A stretch of 64,000 nt of DNA, from the NCBI GenBank assembly GCA_000711775.1, contig ARYC01017260.1, positions 102,081-166,080 on the forward strand. The letters run 5' to 3'. The stretch is from Oxytricha trifallax. Its lineage: Eukaryota > Ciliophora > Spirotrichea > Sporadotrichida > Oxytrichidae. Positions 37,401-46,841 of this stretch are shown in pieces (positions within the stretch are counted from its first letter, which is position 1; each line of letters opens with the position of its first letter). The translations under genes and the position numbers were made by a program. The notes below the pieces were generated by a model that was given only the letters and a program-made list of their open reading frames with translations, was not told the DNA's origin and made no database searches.

Positions 37401-39885
37401 TATTTGATAAAAGCTTACCTTGCTATACCAAATATCTATAGAGGTCCTCCTTACTTCGAAATTTTCCTATAAATTCTTGAGATTGTATTCTCTTCATTGC
37501 ATCATTCATAGACTCCATCTTGCTTCCACTTTCTATAAATGTTTATGAAATTTAAAACTATGGATATCCATTCTAAACTTACTAAAATTTTACTTCTAAA
37601 TAAAGAGATCCAACTGGAGGTCAACCTGAATAAGATAGTAAGAGAAAGATGGAAGAACCTTCTCCAAGTTTCAAAGTTTGACTTCCATTTTTATCAAACT
37701 TTCTCCATTAAATTGCTCCTAATAATAATTAATTTAATTAGGTGGTGCTCCTAATTTATTTAAAACTTAATTAGGTGGTTATATTAAAGTTCAAAACCGT
37801 ATTAGGAGGTACATTAAAAAAATTAAATTTCAAAATCTCCACTCCTAAATTTACAAGAAAAGCTTTAGGAGCACCACCTAACTTCACAAAACACATTTAG
37901 GTGCATTTTAATGAATAAAATGGATGAATTAGTTTATAAATTATCACTAAATCTAAGAAATATAAAACTAATGACCCGTACTCTGTTCTCATTAAACCTC
38001 TCTAAACCTTTCAGAATATGCTCTTACTCTTGTATAAAGGCAGAATTTAAATAGCTTGTATAATTATTAATAGTATTTATAAAATGAGCGGTAACTTACT
38101 TAGAAAAGCGGCATTGCTTGGTATTAGCCAGCAAAAACTTTCTTTCATGAATAAAAAAAAAATTGAGACTTGCGATGCCTCTACCTAGTACGAACCTGAA
38201 ATTTTCTAACTTTAGGTATCAGACTTTGAATAGCAATTCAGTTGTTAAATAGAAATGCAGAGCTAAGAAATTTAATGCGAAGTTCCAATGAAAATGGTTG
38301 AAGAGGAGGAAGAGAAAAAAGAAATAAAAGCATTACATTTATGTGAGGAGTATGAAAAGAACTTCACTTATAAATCTGCTCTTAAGCGTCATATCTTAGA
38401 GCAGCATTCTAACAAGCCCAAGCTCTATCTTAAGCATGATAAGATAGATGGAAAATATTTCTGCCCTTACTGCAATAAATAATACAATCATTCAAGGGAT
38501 CTAAAAGTTCATCTATAAAACCATCATGGCAAGAAGTTTGAAGTAATAGATCCAGAGACTGTTGAGGTCTTCCTTTAAAAAGATAGCCAAGAGAGCCTTT
38601 AGAAACTTTGGAACAAAGAGTAAAGAAAGAAAATAAACTTATTAAAGCAGTAAGAAACCTCCCAGCCTCAGAAATAGTAAAAATCACTCTTAAGATGCAT
38701 GCACTTAAACTTCCAATATTGAATATAATTGACCTTAAAGAGTGTAAAGAAAGTTATCTTATCCTTGAGGATAAATTTGAGAAGAAAGTCATAACAGATA
38801 AGTAGTTCGCATACAAGATATATCCGTTCAACTACTTCAAATGCGATGACAAGTATCAAATGGAATTCGTAAATGAATACCAAGCACTTACGAAGTCAAG
38901 AGATAGTTAGTGCAGATTTATAATAATGCTCGATGCTATTCAGCTTGCTCAAGATCATGTAGCTTTTCGTCTTCCTCTATATTAAATGACATTAAGAGAC
39001 TACATTTAAGATTAAAGGACACCAAAGTAGTTACCTCTTATTCTTACAAATGTTTGCAAAGGCATTGAGGAGCTGCACACTCTTGGATATGTTCATAGAG
39101 ATTTGAAGCCTGAGAATATAATGCTTGACTTTTCACCTCTCAGAGTAGTAATAATAGATTTCAATAGATCATAGAGAGTTGAAGCTTCAGGACTTGGCAA
39201 CGTGTATGGGACTCCTGGATACTTTCCAGAAAGAGAGGACTGGAGAGATGGTGATATTAAGTGGGATATATGGGCTCTATCAGCAATTATTTGTGAATGC
39301 GATATGGCAAGAAATGATTACTATAGCTGCAAAAGAGAGAAAGATTCAAAACAGAGAATACAGCAATATCTAGACTAGAATAAGATAAAAGGCAGAATGA
39401 AAGACATGGCTGAGTAGATAATTATTAAGCCTAATCACAGAGCTTACCATACAATAGACTAAATTGTAAGTTGGATAGGAGATAAAGTTTAGAAAGCTGC
39501 CTCATGATGCTAAAGTACTGTTTGAGTGAATAATAAAAATAAAACACTTGCATTATACACTAATTTATATTACATTATAACCCTAAACCCCTACATAAAC
39601 CCTATTAAAACCCTAATAAAGCATGCGTTAATAGTCTACTTTCATCAATCAAAAACTCAATCAAACAACTTCAGGGGTTTTGGGGTTTTGAATCTGATTG
39701 CGTAAGTTCTTTTATAAAAAATAATTAAATATTATAATTAATTCAGAGCTAATTCCATTTACTTTAGTAGAATCATCCTAATAGCTAATGACTCTTTGAT
39801 GAACTTTAAAGATGTGTTTAATTAAATCTTAATTTTAATGGTTTTCTGCTTTCGCTTGTATGGTAGGTTCATTGAAAAACATCAT
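34417..39885 (-). CDS. Coiled-coil protein interrupted by TBE-A
   Basis: ATG at 39885 (MMFFNEPTIQAKAENHQ), TGA at 34417. Removing TBE-A with one target-site copy and a 35-bp IES leaves exactly 1278 nt, 425 aa. The region after the insertion reads SPKLKLSKEINLFEDLD and then long heptad-type coiled coil (LKRLLELKTREADDRN, TDLEQTRERCRIIEEAKD, LRKENEYIKGHLALGKE), ending Gln-rich. The last coiled-coil block loosely recalls ATG16-type sequences, which I treat as chance. The exact frame closure across the transposon shows that TBE removal must be precise here. Confidence 0.85.
35675..36722 (+). pseudogene. TBE-A transposase (42-kDa type, DDE), frameshifted
   Basis: IS630/Tc1/mariner-like transposase known in TBEs. 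ATG at 35675 (MRGLGSVYDSEYIDL), an N-terminal helix-turn-helix-like part (YTSIARLLHKSPATVRSH), the first catalytic Asp in FIHADEAVFTFNTF, the second in VDNLSVHKTKD and the Glu in NGIELYWGLLK; it ends with DLNE and TGA. Compared with the TBE-B copy, one base is missing near 35842 (creating an early TGA) and one near 36425, just before the second Asp. Either these are inactivating mutations or assembly indels. Confidence 0.88.
36735..37518 (-). pseudogene. TBE-A 22-kDa protein gene, frameshifted
   Basis: Starts at 37518 (MESMNDAMKRIQSQEF). The core carries IPNYPEISVTNLYDDAMSD and PERNFFFGVLGTLKPEYL. Spliced as in TBE-B: a GTAAGC donor follows the first exon. A one-base excess before that donor relative to TBE-B (CCTCTATAG versus CCTTAAAG, near 37452) shifts the frame. 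The function of this TBE protein is unknown. The 3' end converges on the transposase and is approximate. Confidence 0.75.
38094..39507 (+). pseudogene. TBE-A zinc-finger/protein-kinase gene, frameshifted
   Basis: Starts MSGNLLRKAALLG. The first C2H2 finger reads LCEEYEKNF, with the second Cys replaced by Tyr; the second is intact (YFCPYCNKQYNHSRDLKVHL). A one-base shift near 38600 separates it from the kinase part (LGYVHRDLKPENIML, IIDFNRSQRV, YGTPGYFPEREDWRDGDIKW, WDIWALSAIICE). Ends with VQKAAS at TGA 39507. HRD and a DFN variant of DFG are present. Known TBEs encode a 57-kDa protein of this type. Confidence 0.85.
39707..39741 (-). other. IES, 35 bp, pointer GAA
   Basis: TTC (plus) at 39707 and 39742. 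Excision joins NGISSE to LTQSD just upstream of the TBE-A insertion and makes the whole gene divisible by three. Confidence 0.7.
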
Positions 39886-39979
39886 TTACCTCTCTAATAA
39901 AGGTATCACTTAATCTATGAATTAATATATACATATAAAATGTAACAATCTTCCTCTTCTTCCTACTGTGTCTTAATCA

Positions 39980-40329
39980 ATGAGATTTCTTGTTTTGGTG
40001 ATTAATTTTATGTCGGTATTAATTACTATGTTGGAGATCGTATTTTAGAATTTTGGAATTGTTGAGCTAGACTTTGCTTAAATAGTAGTTATTATTACAG
40101 ATATTGCTATTAATGCGGGTTTAAAATCAAATGATTGGCTTGCTACAGTTTTATTGGCAATTAATTATTTATCAAATTGGGAGGAGCCTGTAATTATTAT
40201 AAAACATATAATTTCCTATGGTAAAATTCATTAGATTTTAATAATATAAATTATACTCTGAAGATATCTTTTAAGTTGATTATCTCTGTGGACTATGCTA
40301 AATCTGTGATTAATTATGTGTACTTTTGA
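39980..40329 (+). CDS. Small secreted or membrane protein
   Basis: ATG at 39980 (MRFLVLVINFMSVLITMLEI), TGA at 40329. After a 38-bp IES the CDS is 312 nt, 103 aa. The N-terminal 20 residues form a signal-peptide/TM-like segment. The rest (INAGLKSNDWLATVLLAINY, SVDYAKSVINYVYF) is hydrophobic. No family recognised; the exact frame closure supports it. Confidence 0.65.
40206..40243 (+). other. IES, 38 bp, pointer TATAA
   Basis: TATAA at 40206-40210 and 40244-40248. Removal joins IIIKHI to NYTLKISFK and bypasses an in-frame TGA. Confidence 0.75.
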
Positions 40330-40512
40330 GATTATTCATTTGTGCTACTTTTAATCTATATTCATTTTCTAGCATGTTTTTTTATTTTTATTGAAATAAT
40401 TACTATAAAAATTATAATAAACTTTATTTTAAGATATAATAAAAATCACAGTGATTGTTGTCGTTACCTAATAAAATCACATATAAATATAAATTAATCA
40501 CAAGAATTAAAA

Positions 40513-42808
40513 ATGAGTAGTAAAATGCGAGTGACATCCACAATGTCAACTACAGCAGGCCAGGGTGGCACTAACTACGCTTAATTATTAATATAAGCTT
40601 AAGAATAAAAGAATCTTGCAACCAGATTAATTAATCTATAGCCTTCGATTTTATAATTTTCATTTTTATATAAAAGAATTATTTCTTTTGGACATTTGTC
40701 CCCCCTATACTATTAAAAAATAGATAATATTAATAATAAAATATGTAATGATTGACAATCGAGAACCAAAGAAATTTCAGCATCTAAATTAAAAGAAAGG
40801 TTTCAATGAGATGAGTAGATAAAAATAGATTGACAACGAGAACTCAAAATTGCTAAAAAAGATGCTAGATATTATACAAAGAAAAAATCAATCATTCAGG
40901 CAAGGAGACGCTTCTACTTCGTTATAGGTTATTTAATAGCAAGCAGCACTTTTATCACAATAATAACAACAGCTCAATAATTTGCAGTAATTAGATGTGA
41001 TATCTGAAAGCATAAATAATGAACGAAGTAGTGGTAATAATCCGATATCACTCAATCCTAATGCTGATTTATAGTAATAGCCTTAATTTATATAGGGCTA
41101 GTAAATTTAATCTGATCGCAAGACTGTATCTTCTGGTGTTCAAAGTAGTGACTTGAATAGTAACCTAGGCATATATACTAACTTAAATCTCTCATAGAAT
41201 AATATATCAGGTTCTCTAAACTTCTACTAAAGAAAGAAGGAGCTAGAGCAAATTAATCAATCTAATAAGTTGATGTTGAAGCACTTATCTTAAGTAAAAC
41301 CAAGCATTAAAAAAATGGACTGGTAAGATCATATTAAGAGATATTAACAACTCAAGTAAAACCCATAACTTAAAAAGAATGTAGGATTTTTACTTTAACA
41401 TAAATTATACATTAAAAAGACAATAATTTCATTATAAATCATTTAGGAGAAGGTATTAATAATTTTTTCAAAGAAATATTGAATTTTAAAAGCCTTCTTT
41501 TAATTCCAGTTATAAATCGAGGTTTAACACTTATCCATAAACAAATCCAGACATAAATCCCCCTCAAACTAAAACAATCAATCAGTTTTATTGCCAATTT
41601 TGAATAATTCTCGCTCTACCAAGACAAGCAACGGTCTCAACAGATCATTCCTGATGTCATAACAATCTCAAAGATATCACATAAAAGCAAGTGAACAATT
41701 GAATTAATCGCAAAACACTGTCGGTATTAGTGCTAATCTTCAGACAGATATTTCTATGCTAATAAGTTCTTAGTAAGATTACGCATCAGCAAGAGGGGAT
41801 ACAAGGGGTGCTCCAGATAGTGAAAATTAAACTACAAGTTAAAGCACAGCCATACTTTAAGGTGTGCCTGTCACTATGTACAATTAGAAATTTATGGGAG
41901 TTTAAAAGCCAGCTTTTATAAACAAGTCTCAATAGAACATGCAACCAATGATTAGGAGAGTAAATAGAATAAAAGTTAATCCGTATTTTGATCAAACCAA
42001 TGAAGATTAAACCTCCAGAATGAACACTAGTTAAACTTAACTTGAACCTAACGAGGTTTTTGACGATAAACGCCAATAAATGACTAAATCAGTGCCAAAG
42101 CCAAGAGGATACTTTGAAAATATCATAAAATCACCACTATTAAACTTTGCAAATTATCCATAAAGTATAGTTAAAAGGATATCGAGCAGAGGTTAAGCTC
42201 ATCGAGAAAAGATAATAAAGAAAGGGCAATAAAATAACAACTAATTGCTGCAAATTCAAGATACTTCTAATTTGAGTGGTTTACAAAAGAATTTACATGA
42301 ATCTGCGTATAATCAAAATTCATAGAGCAATAATCTGAATTATACTGCAAATGAACAAAGCAGCTCTTCTCTTATGATGAAAGAAATTGAAAAGAATCAG
42401 AATAACTTAATACTGTAAAATTAAAAGTCTAATTAGGACTTGCAATCAATCTATAATTCAGTGCATATTAAATCCTCAAGAACCAAGCTAAATATATAAG
42501 ATATATAAGAGTAATTATAAGCTAATCAATCAGAGCCTAAAACCATTTTTAATGTTGCTGAGTAGTAAACTACTTTCCAAGATATTGTAAAATAAGATTC
42601 ATCACAAGCTCAGTTAAATTTGTTGTAACAAACTGTAGAAGAAAAAACAATATAAAATAATAAACAAGAGGTGCACAGTATAGTCTAAGAAGATTATAAA
42701 ATTGTAGAAAATAATGATAAAAATATTGTAACTCCTTAGCAAAACTCCACGATAGAAGAGCAAATACTTTTTAGCAATCAATCTGCAATGAATACTACCT
42801 AGCTTTGA
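40513..42808 (+). CDS. CFAP97/Hemingway-domain-like protein
   Basis: ATG at 40513 (MSSKMRVTSTMSTTAGQGG), TGA at 42808. Two IESs (103 and 78 bp) remove to give 2115 nt, 704 aa. The N-terminal region has the CFAP97 layout: QPSIDNREPKKFQHLNQKKG followed by IDNENSKLLKKMLDIIQRKN, i.e. Pro-rich lead, His-Leu/Lys-Lys block and the EN..LL+K+..I helix. CFAP97-family proteins act in cilia and flagella. The remaining ~550 residues are Gln/Asn/Ser-rich, coded largely with TAA/TAG, and probably disordered. The first IES falls exactly between PSI and DNREP of the motif. Confidence 0.8.
40647..40749 (+). other. IES, 103 bp, pointer GATT
   Basis: GATT at 40647 and 40750; excision rebuilds LQPSIDNREPKKF across the conserved motif. 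Confidence 0.85.
41432..41509 (+). other. IES, 78 bp, pointer TTATAAATC
   Basis: Nine-base repeats at 41432-41440 and 41510-41518. The IES length is divisible by three, but it carries an in-frame TGA, so excision is required (KKTIISLQI joined to EVQHLSIN). Confidence 0.9.
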
Positions 42809-42936
42809 CATGCTTTCTCATTAAATTTTCAATATGTGTAGTTATACTTTAATCTTTAAGTTAAGTTAATATAATTAAATGTAAAATAATAGAAATATTA
42901 ATAATTTTTTACTAATAATAATTGATTTAATATAAA

Positions 42937-43673
42937 ATGGGAAATTGTTTCACAAATTCAAGGCCTGAGGACGATCTTAGAGCAAGCAGTTTTGGTCCTG
43001 TCAAAGATGCAAGCACATATAATTAAAATTTCAATATACATTAAATTCTTTTTTTTGTTATAAAAGAAGAACCACAAGAACGTATTTAAGCAATCAGCAG
43101 GTAAAATATTGTCGCTATTTACTATCATATTAGCCCCTGAATATATGATTGAGAGCAGAGTGTCCCTGGGTCAAGCAGCAAAAGAGAATACTTAACTAAT
43201 TTTAGAAAATTAACAATCCAATAACAAATCTTTGCATTCGAACATGCTGACCACAGACCAAACTGCATTCAGTAACTTCAACAAGTCGTCGATGGGTGGG
43301 ATAAAATAATAGGAGTATGTTGATAACTTTGAACAGGGGAAGTTCACTTTTGAGCCTAATCACAACAAACACATTTAATAATTTGTAGGAGTGAGTGGTG
43401 CTGCTGGACATGGACTGGGGCATGATTTGAATGATGCGGGAGTTTCATTTGGAGGTGCACATCGTTTAGATGCTGGAAGCGCACACATGAGTTTATAAAT
43501 TTTTTAATTTTTAGATTTAAAGTTTTTCTGGGAATGATTTGTCATAGAAGAATATGAAATCGTTTCATCAGTCTCGAAATGACGACGATCAAGAAGGTAG
43601 TATAGATACTCATAACATACATGAAATAATAAAAGAACAGTCATTGGAAGAAGATGATCACTCACTCTAGTGA
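42937..43673 (+). CDS. MGNC-type acylated small protein
   Basis: ATG at 42937 (MGNCFTNSRPEDD): Gly2 and Cys4 form a typical N-myristoylation plus palmitoylation site, so peripheral attachment to a membrane is likely. Proposed removals: an ATA-pointer IES 43017-43059 (tentative), a 33-nt GT-AG intron 43101-43133 and an AGTTT-pointer IES 43490-43520; the sum leaves 630 nt, 209 aa, ending EDDHSLQ-TGA. The C-terminal half contains GVSGAAGHGLGHDLNDAGVS. No family recognised. Confidence 0.7.
43017..43059 (+). other. Tentative IES, 43 bp, pointer ATA
   Basis: Restores the frame between KDAST and KKNHKNVFKQ. An alternative GT-AG removal 43000-43066 restores the same phase, so the choice is uncertain. 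Confidence 0.4.
43101..43133 (+). other. 33-nt intron
   Basis: GTAAAATATTG...ATTAG. Removal joins FKQSA to APEYMIESR; leaving it in gives stops. Confidence 0.6.
43490..43520 (+). other. IES, 31 bp, pointer AGTTT
   Basis: AGTTT at 43490 and 43521. Excision gives AHMSFSGNDLSQK. An embedded GT-AG stretch of 24 nt does not restore the frame. Confidence 0.85.
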
Positions 43674-43972
43674 AATAAAAGCTTTGTAAAAGTATGAAAA
43701 TGTCTCAAACTACAATATAGTAAATAAATCGAATAAAATATTACACAGTATATCTTCATAAAATGCATGAAACTTATCAGAAAAATTAATAATTTTTTAA
43801 CATAAATACCTTTGAGATACGTATGCATTTAAATTAAAATTAGTTTATATTTCTATGGATATTATTATACAGAAATTTAGCTTAGAAAAAACATTAAAAT
43901 ACTCAGATACTCTAAAAATAGATTTATTAAACATTTACTTTATTTAAAAAATGTACTTATATTAATTTTAAA

Positions 43973-45434
43973 ATGGCTTAATTAAAATCCTCGAAACATT
44001 TTGCTATAATAATCATAAACTAAGTCATTTTTTAGCTATTGATTTCGGAAAATACTCAAGCTTTTGGAAAGAATGCTTTAGTAACCTAAAATTTCACTTT
44101 CTAAGAAAATTATAAAAGTTAAAATGAGCACTAACATAGTGATTTTGGTAGAAATTTATAATCCTTCACTTCATTATTTAGTGATTGCTCTAATTAAAAT
44201 TATTTAGTTTTAGTATTATTAATAATTGCTACACTTGCTATTCCAAATCAGTTTCTGCAAAATACTGTCTCATAAATTAAACCTAAGAATATTGCTGTAT
44301 GTATGGTGATTAAAGCGTTAACTGTTAAACTAATAAGGGAAATGGGGTTTCATGCTCCCCAGTCAGAGCTTGGACACAGAATTTCTTCTACACTTAATTA
44401 TAAATTAAATTATAATATCAACTTATTGCAAGGGAGCTAATAATCCTTCATCTTGTGGAGTGGACAACACAGATTTAATTGCCAATTAAAACTCAAAAAC
44501 AGTTTCAGTCAATAAATTTCCATGGCGAGTGGTCGTTTCCACTCAACCAAACTACAATAATAGCCTTTTCTTTTTAAATTAATGTCAATTATTATATCTA
44601 GCTTGCTCTTATCACATTTATGCTGAGGAATACACTTGGAAGTAAGGTTCGAAGCTTCATTTGAATATAAGCACTTTTAATGATGTAAAATTATACCTAT
44701 ATGGTGGTAATTCCAGAGAGAACGCTTCACACATAATTCTAAATAACAATAACAGCACTTTAGCAGCAAATTAAACTTATAAAATTGATGTTGAAGTGGG
44801 TGACTTAATGTTGCTGGTTTTACCTATATAAGGGAGAACCAGCGCAACTACTTATTATACTTTTTCATATCAAATTCATGGAGAAAATTACAGTTGGTGG
44901 GAGCAGTTGATTATAGGGAAAAACGGTAGAACTTATTTCATAATCGCTATTGCTTCAGCTTCATTAATTTTCTTCTTAATTGCATTTGGCCTTGTATGGT
45001 GCTTTATTAAATGGTTTAAATCTAGAGATAAGCTTAAGGTCTACCTATAAGAATAATAAAATGAAAGTATGCGGGAATTGAATAAAGATTAACATACTTT
45101 AAATGAGAAATTTGGCAATAAAATTCCTTTTGATGAGTAGAAAACTATGCATGGATCCGATTAAGCCAAAAACCATATATAAGCTGCTTATTTATAGAAA
45201 CCTTGGTCGCCAACAAATAACAACAGACATTTTGGTAATAGTTTAGATTAAACATAAAACAATCAAGATAATTTTCTAGCTAAGCCATAGAGAGTGAGTG
45301 TGAAAGGCTATAAAAGCGTAAATTAAGATTAGTAGCATAATAATAGTATAAAATAATCATAAAATATATTTTATGATGATTAATAGAGTAAGAGAAGTGT
45401 GGCCGCTACTTTTAGAAAACAAACAAATTAATGA
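43973..45434 (+). CDS. Cys-rich type I membrane protein
   Basis: ATG at 43973, TGA at 45434; after two IESs (41 and 29 bp) the CDS is 1392 nt, 463 aa. The N-terminus is signal-peptide-like (FAIIINQVIFQLLISENTQA). The ectodomain starts with a Cys-rich region (SDCYTCYSKSVSAKYC, EYCCMYGDQSVNC, YTYCKGANNPSSCG), followed by a beta-rich stretch with several NxS/T sites. One TM segment (FIIAIASASLIFFLIAFGLV) is followed by a basic, Gln/Asn-rich cytosolic tail of about 130 residues. Probably a surface protein; no family assigned. Confidence 0.8.
44184..44224 (+). other. IES, 41 bp, pointer ATTGCT
   Basis: ATTGCT at 44184-44189 and 44225-44230; excision gives SLFSDCYTCYSKS and opens the Cys-rich frame. 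Confidence 0.85.
44392..44420 (+). other. IES, 29 bp, pointer ACTTA
   Basis: ACTTA at 44392-44396 and 44421-44425; excision gives NFFYTYCKGANNPSSCG. Confidence 0.85.
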
Positions 45435-45568
45435 ATGTGAGTAAATTAGGATATATCTTGATTAATTTTATTCTTTATTATTTGATAAATCTAGACTCCA
45501 TGTGAAATTTTATGCTAAATTGAGACTAATAAAATTTTATAGTAATTTACAATAACTTAAAGCTAAAA

Positions 45569-46677
45569 ATGTCCTCAATAAATAGCACTCCATAGTAACC
45601 AATTACAAATCAGACAGCTCCTCCAAGTGATTCCCCATATCTCCTAAATATGCCATCAACTGGATATACTTAATGATAATTTTTTATAACAGCTATAGGT
45701 TTATGGTATTTAAAGTTTAATATGGAAGCTCTGGCAGTTAAACTGGTGCACAATCCTCATTAGATGTTGCATTTTAAAACCTACCACAATAAATTTAGTC
45801 TGGAATTCCAATGTAGTAATAACCAATGATGAATAATCCTTATCCAAGTTATACTCAGCCTTAAATTTAACGCAACAATTTATATACTTATTCAAAAAAT
45901 TAATAATGTTAATGTGAATGTATTAGTCATAAGCTCCAGGCATGATGCCACTTCAGTCTTAATTCTAATAACAAATGCCCATTATGCAACCACCTTAGTA
46001 ACTTCCAATCTAGCCAATTTCTGAATAAAAACTAGATTCCGCGACAGCTAGAAGAGTCCATTCTTACAGAGTGCATTTGGTGAGGACCCAGCTAGACAAA
46101 AATCCTGAATTTTTCACCCCAGACGAGATAGAAGAATACCAAAGATACTACAGAATATGGAAAAGTAGCTTCTTGGATCTCGCATTTTATGTTATTATAA
46201 GTATTACTGGGCGACCTGCAGCTGCTGTTCCAGGATAGAGATTGATCTTTCCAGCTGCGAGAATAAAGAATAACTTCTGGAGGATTCTGTTTCTAAATAT
46301 GTTCTTTGCTGAGAACTTGATTTCATCATATAGAGATGCTCACTTGAAAGAGAGGTTGGCTAAAAAATACTTTGGTCATATCTAGTCTCCTGCTTAAATT
46401 GCATACTATTTTATTGACACTTTTTCATAATTAAATTCCACCAACCTATATGATCAATGCTGCTGATAAATAATCTCAAAACCTGCAAGGCTAAAACCAA
46501 CCATTTGCCTTTAATCCCTAACAAATACCTGGTCAATAATAATAATTTTAATAGCCTCAATTTGTTATGGGATTACTCCAACCAAATCTTATGGGTACAG
46601 CCAATAATCAACAATCAAATTAAATTTAGACATAGACAGATTAACAGAAATTGGCTGCAAGTTCGCCTTATATTTGA
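45569..46677 (+). CDS. Gln/Pro-rich protein with a central conserved-looking domain
   Basis: ATG at 45569 (MSSINSTPQQPITNQTAPPS), TGA at 46677. Three IESs (47, 32, 37 bp) remove to give 993 nt, 330 aa. The middle (ARRVHSYRVHLVRTQLDKNP, FTPDEIEEYQRYYRIWKSSF, then a hydrophobic run around LDLAFYVIISITG) looks folded and perhaps membrane-associated. Both ends are Gln/Asn/Pro-rich, using TAA/TAG for Gln. No family recognised. The three-way frame closure makes the model reliable. Confidence 0.8.
45670..45716 (+). other. IES, 47 bp, pointer TTAAT
   Basis: TTAAT at 45670 and 45717; joins STGYTQ to YGSSGSQ and removes an in-frame TGA. Confidence 0.85.
45889..45920 (+). other. IES, 32 bp, pointer TATT
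   Basis: TATT at 45889 and 45921; joins NNLYTY to QSQAPGMMPLQ. Confidence 0.8.
46394..46430 (+). other. IES, 37 bp, pointer TTAAATT
   Basis: TTAAATT at 46394-46400 and 46431-46437; joins QSPAQI to PPTYMINAADK and avoids a TGA. Confidence 0.85.
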
Positions 46678-46841
46678 TTATTAAGATTAAAAAGAAATCC
46701 CTTAAAATAATTTTATAAAATCTAAATTTTTAATTGTCTGAATTAACAAACTATATCTTTTGAGCATATGGTTAAGTTAAATTCAAATTTAAAATGTCAT
46801 TTGACTGTATTCAAGCATCAATAAATTATGTCGTCTTTGTA

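Larger units (their letters stand above)
35538..39690 (+). mobile_element. Telomere-bearing element TBE-A (4153 bp)
   Basis: Both ends carry CAAAACCCCAAAACCCC in inverted orientation, followed by a near-identical inverted repeat of about 78 bp; internal TAGGGTTT-like motifs follow. The target duplication is AAT (35535-35537 and 39691-39693), matching the ANT preference of Oxytricha TBEs. It has the classical three genes: DDE transposase (plus), 22-kDa protein (minus) and zinc-finger/kinase protein (plus). The transposase and 22-kDa genes converge; the 22-kDa and kinase genes diverge from a shared region with palindromic motifs. All three reading frames carry indels. Confidence 0.95.

Noticed and set aside
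34417..39885. ATG16 assignment for the coiled-coil gene
   Set aside because: Resemblance is limited to one coiled-coil stretch; no WD40 or ATG5-binding motif could be shown.
41786..42076. Minus-strand ORF of 96 residues
   Set aside because: Antisense to the Gln-rich part of the CFAP97-like gene, which closes exactly on the plus strand.
45500..45560. Scrambled gene order within the 40-47 kb genes
   Set aside because: All MDSs read in order on one strand; no inverted or permuted segment was needed.
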